Position numbers and translations under genes: made by a program. From the NCBI GenBank assembly GCA_003508835.1, contig PUFA01000070.1, forward strand, positions 6,820,001 through 6,884,000: a stretch of 64,000 bases of DNA, read 5' to 3'. The notes beneath the pieces were generated by a model that saw only the letters and a list, made by a program, of their open reading frames with translations, was not told where the DNA came from and did no database searches. This DNA is from Eonycteris spelaea. Taxonomy: Eukaryota > Chordata > Mammalia > Chiroptera > Pteropodidae. Of the stretch, positions 60,332 through 64,000 are shown one piece after another. The first letter of the stretch is position 1; each line of letters opens with the position of its first letter.

Positions 60332-60989
60332 TGCCACAAATATATATACATTGGCCCCTGGAGAGGCTGGAGACTTACCAAGAAGGCACCAAGTAGGAGA
60401 AGCGCAAATTCATTGTTCCTGTTAGATTTAGTATTTGTTTCACTCAATCTCCTTATCAGCATAATTTATGCTTTTAAGAATAACATATATATTTAATATT
60501 GTAGATAGGGTAATTATTTACTTAAGGCACTGATTTTTTAATGTGATCCTGTATTTGACTATTTGAAAACAAGTCTTTTCCCAATAACTATAATTAATCT
60601 ATATTAATAAATACAAATGAATATTTTCTCTTCCAAATAATTACCAAAATGAGTAAGCTTTCCTCTCTTTAGGATAGGTTTCATCTATTTATTTTTTTTG
60701 AATGATTAAATGTCACCTGGATTCAAATCTTATTATGTGGTGATCAAACTTCAAAAAAGCATTTATGGGTGGGGGGCGGGGATTAAAGATATGACTTCAA
60801 TGTGATGAGGCTGGTTTCTCATGTATACCGAAAGGATTCTAAAGAGACGTTACAAATAGTAATGAGGGAAAGAGCAGCAGCATCAAAGGAAGGGTGTTTC
60901 CTTCCAAGATGACAACTTGGTAGAACACAGAACTAACAAATAGAAACTTCTGATAAGATTAACATCATTACTTATATTCTCAACTTGTA

Positions 60990-61030
<41 letters not shown>

Positions 61031-62406
61031 AACAGAACAAAGATACTTGAATATTACTGACATTACAGACTATAATTACAGTATTCTCATTTTGATTTCC
61101 AATGTATTCATTCATTTTAAAAGAAAATCCATATGTGAGTTAATTCCTTAGAATTTACATGCACTCGATTTCTAGCTTTCACTCAATTACAGTACTCAAA
61201 AAGCATAAAATAATTAGGTGAAACTCAGAAATATTTCTCTACTCTATATATTTTCTTATAATCTTAAATAAGTATATTACACAGAATTAAGCCTATTAGC
61301 ATATTTCAGAAATAAAGATGAGTGACATCTCATAAGTGTTAAATATCTCTACTAGATATTCTCTTTTAGAATAGGAAATTCATTAATTTGCTTTTAGACA
61401 ACATAACAATGTTTTCTTTGTTTCCCCCCAAAATGACTAGCAATGTAGCATTGCTTAGATGTAACCAATGTAGTGTTATTTTAAAATACTAGTGTTAGTA
61501 ATGAATATATTTTCTAGAAACCTATCATAATATTTATAAAACATGGGCTCAAATGAAACAAGTGAAGTTTGCAACTATCAACTATTTCAATTGGCATAAA
61601 CTCTAGTAAATAAACATAAAACAAATCATGTATTCTCAGCAAAAAATAGAGAAAATGTATCCATTCCTACTGTAAAACAGCTATATTTCAGGTTTATCAG
61701 ACTGAATTTAATTAGTTTGCCTTATGGTCTGCATGTTAGAAATTAAATGACTTCCCTTCTATGAATGTATTTTCCACATAATTTAATATTTGAAATATAT
61801 AACAAAAGTTAGTTGAATCAATGACTTCTCCTTGTAATAAATTTATGACTAGATTGCTTTTAAATTAAACGAAATTGGAAGGAAAAATCATCCAGGAAGA
61901 TTGTAATAAAATAAGACACAAATAAACTTCTCGAGGAGAGCTATTTGATGTTTGCTTACTGTGAAAAAAAGAGGGGTAAAATGAAATTCTCTGAATCTAC
62001 TTTTTTTCTATCCAGGGACTTCTAAATTAGAGAAAATATAATAAAAAATTAACTGAAAACAATCTTTACATTTAATATCTATTTATTATTCATTTATTAC
62101 TGTAAAGTCATTGGAGTAGATATTTTCTGAATATAAAACACTATTAAGGATCATAGGGCAAATCAAGGGAAGTGGGAGTACAGTCAACAGCTCAAATGAC
62201 AACTCTAGAGCATCTATCCCACAGGGACTTCCTATTGCATAATATTACATATTATGTAATATGTAATACTAGTATTACAGATTATGTAATACTATTACAT
62301 AGTATTACAGTAATTTGTTTATTTGCATATCATCTCCATCTTCTACTAAAACATTAGCTCTATGAAGCAAGAACAATAGATGTTTATTTTTTTAGGAGTT
62401 GGGTCT
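60332..62406. other. AT-rich sequence, no gene
   Basis: Contains an (AT)n run at 60992-61024 and an AT palindrome at 62238-62310. Nothing else is recognised. Confidence 0.45.
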
Positions 62407-64000
62407 TTATTTATTTATTTATTTTTTAGAATTAAGTTTATTGGGGTAACATTGGTTAATACAATTATATAATTTTCAGGTATATCTTATGCCGGAGCCA
62501 GCCGGCTAAAGTCGAGCAGCACCTAAAAGGGGGTGAAGCCTAAGGAAAGAAGAAGACAGGAAAGTGCTTCGGGAGGCATACTGTCAATGCTGCAGCCTGG
62601 AGTTTATTTAGCATAGCCCTTATATTCTTTTTGAACACAATAGCAAGGCACAGAGTACATTACCATAGGAATGCTGATATTTACATAAGTTCCTATACAT
62701 CCTTCCCTCAGGGCACAAACATCCTTGCTTTCTATAAAACATTCCACTATCTTAAAAGGATTGCATTAGGAGGCATACCTCTCCTCCAGGGTCAGTAATG
62801 TTTAACTCAACACCCTGCTTCCTAGAACCATTGTTTAAGCAGTCTCAGCAGCTCCTTTATGGCTATCAGCTACATGGCTTCTTGGTGTCTCATAATGGCT
62901 CCGACAATCTTATAATTTGACATTTCTATATTCTATTGTGTGTTTACCACCCAAAGTCCAGTTTCCTTCAGCTACCATATATTTGATCCCCTTTACCTGT
63001 CCCTTTATATTTAATCCCCTTTGCTCCATCTACCTCCCCGCTCTTCCACCAACCCCTACACACTGATAACTATCAGTCTATAGTTCATGCCCATGAGTCT
63101 CTGTTCATTTGTCCTGTTTATTTGTTCCTTTTAGGTTTATATCACACATATAAGTGATATCATGTGATTTTCAACTTTTTCTGTTTGGCCTATTTCACAA
63201 AGTCCATCCATGTTGTCACAAATGGCAGTATTCCACCTGTTCTTATGGCTGAGTGATATTCCATTGTATATACGGACCATAGCTTTTTTAGCCAGTTATC
63301 TATCATAGGACACTTTGGTTGCTTCCATGTCCTGGCCACTGTGCATAATGCTGCTATGAACATCAGTGTGCAAATATCTTTTTGGATATGGGTTTTCAAG
63401 TCTTTGGGGTAAATGCTAGTAGAGGGATTGCTGGATCATATGGTAGATCAATTCTCAGTTTTTCAAAGAACTTCCATACTGTCTTCCATAATGGCCATAC
63501 CAATTTGCAGTCCCACCAGCAGTGAATAAGGGTTCCTTTTCCCTACATCCTCTCCAGCATTTGCTATTACTTGTCCTGTTGATTATAGCCATTCTAATGG
63601 GTGTGAGATATCTCATTGTGGTTTTGATTTGCATTATTCTAATAGCTAGTAAAGTTGAGCATCTTTTCAAATATTCGTTGGCCATTTGTATGTCCTCTAC
63701 GGAGAAGAGTCTGTTGGATCATTTGTATTTTTTGTTGTTGTTATTGAGTCGTATGAGTTCTTTGTATTTTTGGATATTAGGCCCTTATCAAAGGCATTGC
63801 TTGCAAATATATTTTCCCATTTGGATGGTTGTCTCTTTACCTGTTGATGATTTCTTTCGCTGAGCAGAAGCTTTTTAGTTCGATGCAGACACATTCATTT
63901 ATTTTAAAAGCAAGGGAAATACCTTGCTTTTGAAGTAAATTCATAAAATCATCTTTAAGTTTGAGGTCCTTGAGTTTAAGTGCCTATGTTTTCTTCTATG
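62407..64000 (-). mobile_element. L1, antisense, 3' end, split by an LTR and running off the window
   Basis: It starts with the reverse of an A tail, then 'TTATTGGGGTAACATTGGTTA' (bat-type L1 ending). After the solo LTR at 62490-62906 it continues through the 3' UTR into the ORF2 C-terminus. A minus-strand frame at 63190-63399 reads DICTLMFIAALCTVARTWK and NWLKKLWSVYTMEYHSAI, the usual ORF2 C-terminal motifs. It looks among the less diverged L1s here, but stops are present and the 5' part is outside the window. Confidence 0.85.
62490..62906 (-). repeat. Solo LTR, ERV2, family B, inside the L1
   Basis: TG...CA ends (TGCCGG... and ...CCGACA on the plus strand) flanked by perfect 6-mers ATCTTA at 62484-62489 and 62907-62912. 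The AATAAA on the minus strand is at 62603-62608. It aligns along its length with 51467-51916 read in the other direction. Removing it restores continuous L1 sequence. Confidence 0.88.

Noticed and set aside
63522..63863. 113-residue plus-strand open frame
   Set aside because: Antisense to the L1 ORF2 C-terminal region.

Overview
The window reads as non-coding nuclear DNA from a placental mammal, most likely a bat. It is AT-rich and full of dated layers of transposons: MIR, MaLR/MLT1, ERVL, Tigger and hAT elements, old L1M fragments and younger L1. The bat assignment is an inference. It rests on the L1 3' ends at 27301-27478 and 62407-62489, which carry the 'TTAACCAATGT(C/T)ACC' ending I associate with chiropteran L1. 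No tRNA-derived vesper-bat SINE was recognised, which weakly argues against a vespertilionid. I found no host exon, tRNA, rRNA, CRISPR array or bacterial feature. Every longer open frame that I could place lies in or antisense to a transposon; the rest show no family signature.

Layout. 1-7 kb: an unclassified stretch, an LTR of a local family ('family A'), a sense L1 with most of ORF2 missing, an L1 3' end, and a family A LTR on the minus strand. 7-13 kb: antisense L1 fragments, MaLR pieces, and a decayed ERVL provirus with a 5' LTR, a primer-site-like sequence, pol remnants and a likely 3' LTR. 13-23 kb: another family A LTR, two MIRs and three other antisense LTRs. 23-32 kb: a long antisense L1M fragment, then AT-rich unique DNA with a small L1 insertion flanked by a 13-bp target duplication. 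32-37 kb: an L1 broken up by MLT1 and Tigger insertions. 37-51 kb: an LTR, unclassified DNA, a MIR, a possible very old LINE fragment and a MaLR. 51-64 kb: three solo LTRs with perfect 6-bp duplications (one inside a MIR, one inside an L1), more MIRs, an hAT element, and an antisense L1 that runs off the window.

Nothing here works as a gene set. The window is useful as a stratigraphy of insertions. The best candidates for a second look are an inverted copy of L1 3'-UTR sequence embedded inside an L1 ORF1 (3782-4004 against 5215-5406), the nested Tigger elements, the three cleanly dated solo LTRs, and a few G+C-richer blocks that I could not assign. I saw no convincing undescribed biological system.
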